In this document: one piece after another, positions 18,124 to 28,400 of the stretch
Layout: each line of letters opens with the position of its first letter
Position numbering within the stretch: position 1 is the stretch's first letter
Assembly (NCBI GenBank): GCA_951799445.1
Contig: OX637297.1
Span: 14,198,001-14,262,000, forward strand
Length of the DNA stretch: 64,000 nt
DNA from: Pseudisothecium myosuroides
Taxonomy: Eukaryota > Streptophyta > Bryopsida > Hypnales > Lembophyllaceae
Direction: 5' to 3'
Notes under the pieces: model-generated
Seen by the model: the letters and a program-made list of their open reading frames with translations, nothing else
Told to the model about the DNA's origin: nothing
Database searches by the model: none
Made by a program: the position numbers and the translations under genes

Positions 18124-20061
18124 TTGAATGCCGACTACGGTCTGCCGCTCGTGAGCCAGTCGACTATTAGTAGACTCAAGCGGGAGCACTTCAACAACGT
18201 CTCCATTAAGCCTGTCGGAAGTTCGTTTGCAAAATGTACTACGTGCGACGACCTACAGCAGTTTATTCTGAAGTCTCCGAAAGGAAGCCCCGAGTACGTG
18301 GAGTTCGTGAAGCAGCGGACTCATCATCTGAATCACCAAGCTTCTTGCCGTCGTTTGTATGCGTCTTGGCATGAGGAATCCAAACAAGATCCTAGAAGAA
18401 TTTTATATATAATTCACGACAAGATGGATACATCCAAGACGGCTCTACCCAGACTCCGGGTGACAACGAAGGCCACGGCCGGTTTGGGGCAGCTTCCGAT
18501 GAGCGTTACTGGAATGGTAGCTCATGGCCATGGTGACGGTGCTTACGCCCATTATACTCCATCTTGCTGGTCGGCGGACTCCAACTTCACCATTTCGTCT
18601 TTGGCGAGGTTGTTGCGCCGGCTGGAGGGTCCACCTATTCGAGAGGCAGGCGACCTCTTTCCATATCCGCCGGCTAACTCATTGTTCGAGGCACTGCTTA
18701 GAGGAAAGTCTAGATGTATAGACAGCCTAACCCTCACCGAACCTGGAGCTCGGGTCGGAAGTACCCCTCTTCCTGAAAATTTATATCTTCAGCTTGACAA
18801 CTCTGCCAAGGATAACAAGAACAAATATCTGATGGCGTTCTTATCCTTGCTCACTGCACGAGGTGTCTTCAAGGAAATTCAGGTTGGATTTCTACTAGTC
18901 GGACACACTCACGAGGACATCGATGCATATTTCAGCCACCTTTCCAAGGCCCTGAAGACCAAGAACACTTTTGTCGTCGCTGACCTCATGAAAGCCTTCA
19001 TGCAGTCCCAAGAACTGTCATTTATGCCGGAGTTCATACAGGAGGTGGGGGATTTCAAGTCGTTTGTGGAGGGTTACCAATGCGATCGCGGGGAAAAATT
19101 AATTGGATTGGGGGAGATGCACCTGTTCAAGTTCTACGTGGACACTGATGGGGTCCCCGTCATGAACTTCAAAAGGTCAGCAGTTGATTCGAACTGGTTG
19201 CCGTCGAAGAAACCTTCTGAACGCATTTGGAAGACAGACAGCAATGGTCGGCCCATGCTCCCTCACGGCTGTCCAAAGCCTGTTCCGTTTAAGCCCATGT
19301 GGGGCAGCAAGGTTCCGATACCGCATGGAAATCAAGAGAAGGCAAGGGAAGCGGCACGGAAAGCTACCTTGAACAAGGGTTTCATGCTGGTAGGACTCAA
19401 GAAATACATTCAGTACTAGCAATACGGTATTTCTAGATGTGAGGGATTTGCAACTACGTTCGGTCCATACGTGGATTACTGGAAGTGTGTTCTCGATGAG
19501 CTGAAGGAACCATTACCCGAGTGTCCTCCGGAGTTGGTGGAAGGCTTCTGGCCACAACACGATTGGAGGGTGGCGCGTAATGGAGTCCCTCGCCCAGGAT
19601 CGACGATGAATCCCATGGACGTGATTCCGGAGGAAGAAGAGGAGCCGGAGCCTTACTGCGGCCCTGCAAATGAAGCGCCAAGGGAAAGCTTTAATCCATG
19701 GCTAGACATACGACCAGGCTGTTGGGTACTTGTCAGACCGGAAGTCCCGGAATCATGTGCTGTTTGGCAGGGAAGAGCATTGTCTACTGTATGCAGATTG
19801 GAAGGAGATGTAAATAACGGGAAGTTCTTGCTTCAGTACTGGCGACCCGATAACTCCGAAACGAGTCTGGAATTGATTTATCGGAATTGCTGGTACGGTA
19901 AATGGGTCGTTGAAAAAAGTCCCCCCACCTGGGTGGACGCGGGTGCTGCAGTGTATGCGAATTGGTCCAGGAGAGTGGATCAAAAATCACAGACGATTCC
20001 TCAGAAGAGTAGGGAGGCTGCCTTAGTGAATTTGAATCGGGCAAACGTGGTAGACCCATGA
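18124..20061 (+). CDS. Exon 2: DUF7869 core and C-terminal barrel-like region
   Basis: Begins LNADYGLPLVSQSTISRLKR. A possible zinc-binding pattern follows (CTTCDDL ... HHLNHQASC). The putative catalytic acids are near 18409-18432 (YIIHDKMD), 18781-18828 (LYLQLDNSAKDNKNKY) and 18886-18942 (FLLVGHTHEDIDAYFSHL). After a TAG at 19417 the same frame resumes QYGISRCEGFATTFGPYVDY and runs through KEPLPECPPELVEGFWPQHD and an acidic patch (VIPEEEEEPEPYCG). It ends with PGCWVLVRPEVPESCAVWQG and LLQYWRPDNSETSLELIYRN before TGA 20061. The mixed Cys/His element and DDE-like spacing fit a transposase core. Confidence 0.65.
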
Positions 20062-20091
20062 TTGAGTGCCTAGTCCGGGGTCGCTACTGCC

Positions 20092-20191
20092 ATTGTGGGA
20101 ACTCCCGACGCACTGTGTCGGTCGTCACGGCAATCGTGAGATGTCACGATGCATTCTGCGGGGCGCGACTGCCATCGTGATATCGCACGAC
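20092..20191. repeat. Triplicated 41-base unit, each with a dyad
   Basis: Dyads at 20092-20109, 20133-20150 and 20174-20191 are spaced exactly 41 bases apart, just downstream of the DUF7869 stop codon. The two later units share the flank GCATTCT after the dyad, and GGCA/TGCC sequence precedes each. The three dyads differ in the centre: GGGAACTC, GAGATGTC, GATATCGC. Confidence 0.75.
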
Positions 20192-20250
20192 GCATTCTAC
20201 ATCCAGTAAGCTCAGCCGCAAGTAGGGGTTTCGAAGTACAGTCCGTTGAG

Positions 20251-20658
20251 TCAGTAGGACTGTTCTTCGATTAGTTTTTCAGAGCTGCTTTTTGTGACTT
20301 GTATATGTAAAATAAATCTGTATGAATATATTAATATGTTTATGATTTCTATTCTTTGCGTGCGGCACGGGGGCAATGACTTGATAGCAAAAGCGCGGGA
20401 TGTCTTTCTTCCTCTTGTCTCCTGAAATGGAAGTGGTTTATGTTTGTGTCCGGAACAGAATACATTGCTCGGGTCACACATGCACTCAAATGAGTCTGAA
20501 TAATGCATTTCTTTTCTCTCACAGTTACACTGTTGGAATTCTAGTCTTCTAGGTTTTGCATCTTCACAATTATATAGCGGACATTCAACCAAGTACGAAT
20601 CTATTTTTTGCAGTGAAAGAACCTTGATGTTCTTTACACAAACTGAAACTACTGTCAT
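20251..20658 (-). CDS. Small Cys-rich open frame, doubtful
   Basis: ATG at 20658 opens 135 codons on the minus strand, with Cys-rich spacing (VECPLYNCEDAKP, FQQCNCERKEM, FECMCDPSNVFCSGHKH). No family is recognised. It overlaps the expected 3' UTR of the DUF7869 gene and its poly(A) signal on the other strand. It may be chance, or a small antisense gene. Confidence 0.2.
   Translation of the reverse strand: MTVVSVCVKNIKVLSLQKIDSYLVECPLYNCEDAKPRRLEFQQCNCERKEMHYSDSFECMCDPSNVFCSGHKHKPLPFQETRGRKTSRAFAIKSLPPCRTQRIEIINILIYSYRFILHIQVTKSSSEKLIEEQSY
20311..20316 (+). terminator. Candidate poly(A) signal of the DUF7869-type gene
   Basis: AATAAA, about 250 bases after TGA 20061, preceded by TGTATATGTAA, which resembles plant far-upstream elements. 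Confidence 0.4.
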
Positions 20659-20841
20659 TATTTCGGATGGAATATTATGTTTACTTAGCCGTTATTCATC
20701 TTCAGATGTATGTTGAACGTCTGAGCACTTGTGACTCAGTGGTCTACAGTTCTTCAAATGTCACTGTGAGTTAGTTACTGTGATATGCCCATGTCACTTC
20801 GTCATATCCTGACTACCTTAGCTCCACTATGTTAGCAGTCC

Positions 20842-21454
20842 GTCGGGGGATCTCCCGGTGAATCCTAGAACCGGACTCTTTATTCCCAAGAGCAATTGCT
20901 CATTTGGTAATTGTCAACTGATGTTTGAATTTCAAATCCACTTGTGTGTACTTCCTTTGAACTCTCGGGATACCATATATCTTTGAAAGAATCGCCCCCC
21001 TTGTGCCTTATTGTGAATCATTCTTGATGAACTCGGATATCACTTGCACTTTAGCATACGAATCAAATTGTACCCCACTTCGACACCAAGATTGTCAGTG
21101 AAGCCGACTCATATTCTACACCCCCGTCAGGGGATCTCCCGATAGAATTATGTGAAGATCAGCGCTCACTGAGGGATTAATATGGGATGGGAGCCATGTT
21201 TGCAACAAGTGGTGGTCATCGGGGGATCTCTCGATAGGTTCTGAGACTTCAAATGTGCTGTAAATTGGATGCCTAAACTACGGAAACCCGGTCCACAGAT
21301 CTCCCAATACAATCATGTGAACTCTATCACGGATCCGCTATGTTACAACTACACGATTTTTTTCATTTCCAAGCACATGAAGCACTCCCCGACATACTTG
21401 TGGGTGCTGAATTGGATGCATGCAAAGCGTCCCAATTTCAGGAGATCTCCAGAT
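20842..21454. repeat. Dyads near the right end of the element
   Basis: Copies at 20842-20859 (GTCGGGGGATCTCCCGGT), 21126-21143 (GTCAGGGGATCTCCCGAT), 21218-21235 (ATCGGGGGATCTCTCGAT), 21291-21308 (diverged, GTCCACAGATCTCCCAAT) and 21437-21454 (TTCAGGAGATCTCCAGAT). All have an AGATCT- or GGATCT-type centre rather than GGATCC, like the left-end copy at 854. No gene is supported between 20660 and 21533. Confidence 0.75.
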
Positions 21455-21510
21455 CCATAGAAAAACATTAGGGGATTTCACCGCCTCTTTACTTCTGGGC
21501 TATTGAAAGT

Positions 21511-21533
21511 CCAGAAGTAGTTAAATATGGCAT
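21511..21533 (-). repeat. Right 23-base terminal inverted repeat, ends at the satellite junction
   Basis: Exact reverse complement of 794-816. The base after it, 21534, begins sequence that matches the satellite monomer interior (CTCTAAACTACA), so the end of the repeat and the first satellite base coincide. Confidence 0.75.
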
Positions 21534-21596
21534 CTCTAAACTACAAGGCATGGCCAAGTGTTTATTTTTTCTTCCTCGACGTATACGTTATGAAAC

Positions 21597-21618
21597 GGTG
21601 CACTAAATTTAGTGCACC
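21597..21618. repeat. 22-bp perfect palindrome of the satellite monomer (first copy)
   Basis: Arms GGTGCACTAAA and TTTAGTGCACC with no spacer. It recurs in most monomers of the array. Variant monomers lose the right arm (TTTAGAACACTC, for example near 22138-22152 and 23023-23038) or have ATAGGGCACT with a preceding CGTACAAATAAGA block (22819-22843, 23172-23196). Confidence 0.9.
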
Positions 21619-24600
21619 CATGAATTATTATTTCTTGGAGTATTTACAACTTGTACATTTCTTTTGGCCTTCTTTTGGATTCCAATTCCATGACCTTTCA
21701 GATTTTAGTTCAATAAACTACAGGGCATGGCCAATTGTTTATTTTTTCTTTCTCGTCGTGTATGTTATCAAACGGTGCACTAAATTTAGTGCACCCATGA
21801 ATTATTATTTCTTGGAGTATTTACAACTTGTACATTTCTTTTGGCCTTCTTTTGGATTCCAATTCCACGACCTTTGAGATTTTAGATCAATAAACTACAG
21901 GGCATGGCCAATTGTTTATTTTTTCTCTCTCGTCGTGTATGTTATGAAACGGTGCACTAAATTTAGTGCACCCATAAATTATTAGTCCTTGGAGTATTTA
22001 CAACTTGTACATTTCTTTTGGCCTTCTTTTGGATTCCAATTCCATGACCTTTGAGATTTTAGTTCAATAAACTACAGGGCATGGCCAATTGTTTATTTTT
22101 TCTTTCTGATCATGTATGTTATGAAACGGTGCACTAAATTTAGAACACTCATGAATTATTAGTCCTTGGAGTATTTACAACTTGTACATTTCCTTAGGCC
22201 TTTTTTGGGATTCCAATTCCATGACATTTGAGATTTTAGTTCTCTAAACTACAGGGCATGGCCAATTGGTTTTTTTTATCTCTCTCGTCGTGTATGTTAT
22301 GAAATGGTGCACTACATTTAGTGCACCCATGAAATAATATTTCTTGGAGTATTTCAAACTCGTACATTTTCTTGGGCCGTCTTTTGGATTCCAATTCCAT
22401 GACATTTGAGATTTTAGTTCGATAAACTACAGGGCATGGCCAATTAATTATTTTTTCTTTCTCGTCGTGTATGTTATGAAACGGTGCACTAAATCTAGTG
22501 CACCCATGAAATATTATTTCTTGGAGTATTTACAACTTGTACATTTCTATTGGCCTTCTTTTGGATTCCAATTCCAGGACCTTTCAGATTTTAGTTGTCT
22601 ACACTACACGGCACGGCCAATTGTTTATATTTTCTTTCTCGTCGTGTATGTTATGAAACGGTGCACAAAATTTAGTGCACCCATGAATTATTAGTCTTTG
22701 GAGTATTTACAACTTGTACATTTCTTTTGGCCTTCTTTTGGATTCCAATTCCATGACCTTTGAGATTTTAGTTCAATAAACTACTGGGCATGGCCAATTG
22801 TTTATTTGGTCTTTCTCGTCGTACAAATAAGAGAATAGGGCACTAAATTTAGAACACTCATGAATTATTAGTCCTTGGAGTATTTAGAACTTGTACATTT
22901 CTTTTGGCCTTCTTTTGGATTCCAATTCCATGACCTTTGAGATTTTAGTTGTCTAAACTACAGGGCATGGCCAATTGTTTATTTTTTCTTTCTCGTCGTG
23001 TATGTTATGAAACGGTGCACTAAATTTAGAACACTCATAAATTATAAGTCCTTGGAGTATTTACAACTTGTACATTTTCTTGGGCCGTCTTTTGGATTCC
23101 AATTCCATGACCTTTGAGATTTTAGTTCAATAAACTACAGGGCATGGCCAATTGTTTATTTTCTCTTTCTCGTCGTACAAATAAGAGAATAGGGCACTAA
23201 ATTTAGTGCACCCATGAATTATTATTTCTTGGAGTAATTAGAACTTGTACATTTCTTTTGGCATTCTTTTGGATTCCAATTCCATGACCTTTAAGATTTT
23301 AGTTCAATAAACTACAAGGCATGGCCAATTGTTTATTTTTTCGCTCTCGTCGTGTATGTTATGAAACGGTGCACTAAATTTAGTGCACCCATGAATTATT
23401 AGTCCTTGGAGTATTTACAACTTGTACATTTTCTTGGGCCTTCTTTTGGATTCCAATTCCATGACCTTTGAGATTTTAGTTCTCTAAACTAAAGGGCATG
23501 GCCAATTGTTTATTTTGTCTTTCTCTTCGTACAAACAAGAAAATAGGGCACTATATTCATAACACTCATGAATTATTAGTCCTTGGAGTATTTACAACTT
23601 GTACATTTTCTTGGGCCTTCTTTTGGATTCCAATTCCATGACATTTGAGATATTAGTTCAATAAACTACACGGCATGGCCAATTGTTTATTTTTCTTTCT
23701 CGTCGTGTATGTTATGAAACAGTGCACTAAATTTAGTGCACCCATGAATTATTATTTCTTGGAGTATTTACAACTTGTACATTTCTTTTGGCCTTCTTTT
23801 GGATTCCAATTCCATGACCTTTGAGATTTTAGTTCAATAAACTACTGGGCATGGCCAATTGTTTATTTTTTCTTTCTCGTCGTGTATGTTATGAAACGGT
23901 GCACTAAAATTAGAACACTCATGAATTATTAGTCCTTGGAGTATTTACAACTTGTACATTTCTTTTGGCCTTCTTTTGGATTCCAATTCCATGACCTTTG
24001 AGATTTTAGTTCTCTAAACTACAGGGCATGGCCAATTGTTTATTTTTCCATTCTCGTCGTGTATGTTATGAAACGGTGCACTAAATTTAGTGCACCCATC
24101 AATTATTATTTCTTGGAGTATTTACAACTTGTACATTTCTTTTGGCCTTCTTTTGGATTCCAATTCCATGACCTTTGAGATTTTAGTTCTCTAAACTACA
24201 GGGCATGGCCAATTGTTTATTTTTCCATTCTCGTCGTGTATGTTATGAAACGGTGCACTAAATTTAGTGCACCCATGAATTATTATTTCTTGGAGTATTT
24301 ACAACTTGTACATTTCTTTTGGCCTTCTTTTGGATTCCAATTCCATGACCTTTGAGATTTTAGTTCTCTAAACTACAGGGCATGGCCAATTGTTTATTTT
24401 TCCATTCTCGTCGTGTATGTTATGAAACGGTGCACTAAATTTAGTGCACCCATCAATTATTATTTCTTGGAGTATTTACAACTTGTACATTTCTTTTGGC
24501 CTTCTTTTGGATTCCAATTCTATGACCTTTGAGATTTTAGTTCAATAAACTACAAGGCATGGCCAATTGTTTATTTTTTCGCTCTCGTCGTATATGTTAT

Positions 24601-25424
24601 GAAACGGTTTACTAAATTTAGTGCACCTATGAATTATTATTTCTTGGAGTATTTACAACTTGTACATTTCTTTTGGCCTTCTTTTGGATTCCAATTCTAT
24701 GACCTTTGAGATTTTAGTTCAATAAACTACAGGGCATGGCCAATTGTTTATTTTCTCTTTTTCGTCGTGTATGATATGAAACGGTGCACTAAATTTAGTG
24801 CACCCATGAATTATTATTTCTTGGAGTATTTAGAACTTGTACATTTCTTTTGGCCTTCTTTTGGATTCCAATTCTATGACCTTTGAGATTTTAGTTCAAT
24901 AAACTACAAGCCATGGCCAATTGTTTATTTTTTCGCTCTCGTCGTATATGTGTTGAAACGGTTTACTAAATTTAGTGCACCTATGAATTATTATTTCCTG
25001 GAGTATTTACAACTTGTACATTTCTTTTGGCCTTCTTTTGGATTCAATTTCAATGACCTTTGAGATTTTAGTTCAATAAACTAAAGGGCATGGCCAATTG
25101 TTTATTTTCTCTTTTTCGTCGTGTATGATATGAAACGGTGCACTAAATTTAGTGCACCCATGAATTATTAGTCCTTGGAGTATTTACAACTTGTACATTT
25201 CTTTTGGCCTTCTTTTGGATTCCAATTCCATGACCTTTGAGATTTTAGTTCTCTAAACTATAGGGCATGGCCAATTGTTTATTTTCTCTTTTTCGTCGTG
25301 TATGATATGAAACGGTGCACTAAATTTAGTGCACCCATGAATTATTATTTCTTGGAGTATTTAGAACTTGTACATTTCTTTTGGCCTTCTTTTGGATTCC
25401 AATTCCATGACCTTTGAGATTTTA

Positions 25425-28400
25425 ATTCAATAAACTACAGGGCATGGCCAATTGTTTATTTTCTCTTTTTCGTCGTGTATGATATGAAACGGTGCACTAA
25501 ATTTAGTGCACCCATGAATTATTATTTCTTGGAGTATTTACAACTTGTACATTTCTTTTGGCCTTCTTTTGGATTCCAATTCCATGACCTTTGAGATTTT
25601 AGTTCTCTAAACTACAGGGCATGGCCAATTGTTTATTTTTCCATTCTCGTCGTGTATGTTATGAAACGGTGCACTAAATTTAGTGCACCCATGAATTATT
25701 ATTTCTTGGAGTATTTAGAACTTGTACATTTCTTTTGGCCTTCTTTTGGATTCCAATTCCATGACCTTTGAGATTTTAGTTCAATAAACTACAGGGCATG
25801 GCCAATTGTTTATTTTCTCGTTTTGGTCGTGTATGATATGAAACGGTGCACTAAATTTAGTGCACCCATGAATTATTATTTCTTGGAGTATTTAGAACTT
25901 GTACATTTCTTTTGGCCTTCTTTTGGATTCCAATTCCATGACCTTTGAGATTTTAATTCAATAAACTACAGGGCATGGCCAATTGTTTATTTTCTCTTTT
26001 TCGTCGTGTATGATATGAAACGGTGCACTAAATTTAGTGCACCCATGAATTATTATTTCTTGGAGTATTTACAACTTGTACATTTCTTTTGGCATTCTTT
26101 TGGACTCCAATTCCATGACCTTTCAAATTTTAGTTCAATAAACTACAAGGCATGGCCAATTGTTTATTTTTTCGCTCTCGTCGTGTATGTTATGAAACGG
26201 TGCACTAAATTTAGTGCACCCATGAATTATTAGTCCTTGGAGTATTTACAACTTGTACATTTTCTTGGGCCTTCTTTTGGAATCCAATTCCATGACCTTT
26301 GAGATTTTAGTTCTCTAAACTATAGGGCATGGCCAATTGTTTATTTTGTCTTTCTCTTCGTACAAATAAGAAAATAGGGTACTATATTCACAACACTCAT
26401 GAATTATTAGTCCTTGGAGTATTTACAACTTGTACATTTTCTTGGGCCTTCTTTTGGATTCCAATTCCATGACATTTGAGATATTAGTTCAATAAACTAC
26501 ACGGCAAGGCCAATTGTTTATTTTTTCTTTCTCGTCGTGTATGTTATGAAACAGTGCACTAAATTTAGTGCACCCATGAATTATTATTTCTTGGAGTATT
26601 TACAACTTGTACATTTCTTTTGGCCTTCTTTTGGATTCCAATTCCATGACCTTTGAGATTTTAGTTCAATAAACTACAGGGCATGGCCAATTGTTTATTT
26701 TTTCTTTCTCGTCGTGTATGTTATGAAACTGTGCACTAAAATTAGAACACTCATGAATTATTAGTCCTTGGAGTATTTACAACTTGTACATTTCTTTTGG
26801 CCTTCTTTTGGATTCCAATTCCATGACCTTTGAGATTTTAGTTCTCTAAACTACAGGGCATGGCCAATTGTTTATTTTTCCATTCTCGTCGTGTATGTTA
26901 TGAAACGGTGCACTAAATTTAGTGCACCCATCAATTATTATTTCTTGGAGTATTTACAACTTGTACATTTCTTTTGGCCTTCTTTTGGATTCCAATTCCA
27001 TGACCTTTGAGATTTTAGTTCTCTAAACTACAGGGCATGGCCAATTGTTTATTTTTCCATTCTCGTCGTGTATGTTATGAAACGGAGCACTAAATTTAGT
27101 GCACCCATGAATTATTATTTCTTGGAGTATTTACAACTTGTACATTTCTTTTGGCCTTCTTTTGGATTCCAATTCCATGACCTTTGAGATTTTAGTTCTC
27201 TAAACTATAGGGCATGGCCAATTGTTTATTTTCTCTTTTTCGTCGTGTATGATATGAAACGGTGCACTAAATTTAGTGCACCCATGAATTATTATTTCTT
27301 GGAGTACTTAGAACTTGTACATTTCTTTTGGCCTTCTTTTGGATTCCAATTCCATGACCTTTGAGATTTTAGTTCAATAAACTACAGGGCATGGCCAATT
27401 GTTTATTTTCTCGTTTTGGTCGTGTATGATATGAAACGGTGCACTAAATTTAGTGCACCCATGAATTATTATTTCTTGGAGTACTTAGAACTTGTACATT
27501 TCTTTTGGCCTTCTTTTGGATTCCAATTCCATGACCTTTCAGATTTTAGTTCTCTAAACTATAGGGCATGGCCAATTGTTTATTTTCTCTTTTTCGTCGT
27601 GTATGATATGAAACGGTGCACTAAATTTAGTGCACCCATGAATTATTAGTCCTTGGAGTATTTACAACTTGTACATTTCTTTTGGCCTTCTTTTGGATTC
27701 CAATTCCATGACCTTTGAGATTTTAGTTCTCTAAACTACAGGGCATGGCCAATTGTTTATTTTTTCTCTCTCGTCGTGTATGTTATGAAACGGTGCACTA
27801 AATGTTAGTGCACCCATGAATTATTATTTCTTGGAGTATTTACAACTTGTACATTTCTTTTGGCCTTCTTTTGGATTCCAATTCCATGACCTTTGAGATT
27901 TTAGTTCAATAAACTACTGGGCATGGCCAATTGTTTATTTTTTCTTTCTCGTCGTGTATGTTATGAAACAGTGCACTAAAATTAGAACACTCATGAATTA
28001 TTAGTCCTTGGAGTATTTACAACTTGTACATTTCTTTTGGCCTTCTTTTGGATTCCAATTCCATGACCTTTGAGATTTTAGTTCTCTAAACTACAGGGCA
28101 TGGTCAATTGTTTATTTTTCCTCTCTCGTCGTGTATGTTATGAAACGGTGCACTAAATTTAGTGCACCCATCAATTATTATTCCTTGGAGTATTTACAAC
28201 TTGTACATTTCTTTTGGCCTTCTTTTGGATTCCAATTCCATGACCTTTGAGATTTTAGTTCTCTAAACTACAGGGCATGGCCAATTGTTTATTTTTCCAT
28301 TCTCGTCGTGTATGTTATGAAACGGTGCACTAAATTTAGTGCACCCATGAATTATTATTTCTTGGAGTATTTACAACTTGTACATTTCTTTTGGCCTTCT

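Larger units (their letters stand above)
16678..20061 (+). pseudogene. DUF7869-type RNase-H-like protein, transposase candidate; three in-frame stops
   Basis: One genomic frame stays open from ATG 16678 to TGA 20061, across one 165-base intron (17959-18123), apart from three stop codons: TAG 16945-16947, TGA 17935-17937 and TAG 19417-19419. No frameshift is needed over 3.4 kb, and sequence on both sides of each stop looks coding. Exon 1 (16678-17958) encodes an N-terminal region, then a Cys/His cluster (KCCRRLCCQHYNQEF). Exon 2 (18124-20061) encodes the core, with C-x2-C (AKCTTCDDL), YIIHDKMD, LQLDNSAKDNKNKYL and LVGHTHEDIDAYFSHLS. These match the acid residues expected of an RNase-H/DDE-like fold (D...D...D/E). 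The C-terminus (PGCWVLVRPEVPES, FLLQYWRPDNS) resembles a small chromatin-type barrel. Family match is from memory of DUF7869 proteins; transposase activity is inferred. Alternatives to three nonsense mutations are a missed intron ending at TTCTAG 16947 or recoding. Confidence 0.65.
794..21533. mobile_element. Giant terminal-inverted-repeat element (~20.7 kb), inferred
   Basis: Bases 794-816 and 21511-21533 are perfect inverted copies of a 23-base sequence. It begins ATGCCATATTTAAC and ends TACTTCTGG. Just inside both ends the motif TTCTGGACTTT recurs (830-840, and inverted at 21506-21516). A palindromic dyad sits close to each end (854-876 and 21437-21454). All members of the dyad family fall between the repeats and none was found outside. 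The unit carries two divergent genes, one of them DDE/RNase-H-like, which is what an autonomous DNA transposon should carry. Against a simple insertion, no target-site duplication is visible, and the flanks differ: degenerate coding DNA on the left, satellite on the right. Nested repeats at 11.5-14.5 kb are probably later insertions. Seeing the repeat and the confined dyads is direct; calling it one transposon is inference. Confidence 0.6.

Noticed and set aside
475..19419. C-to-T mutation signature (RIP or methylation decay) from the premature stops
   Set aside because: Every stop codon is one C-to-T step from a Gln or Arg codon, so four stops carry no information on mutation type.
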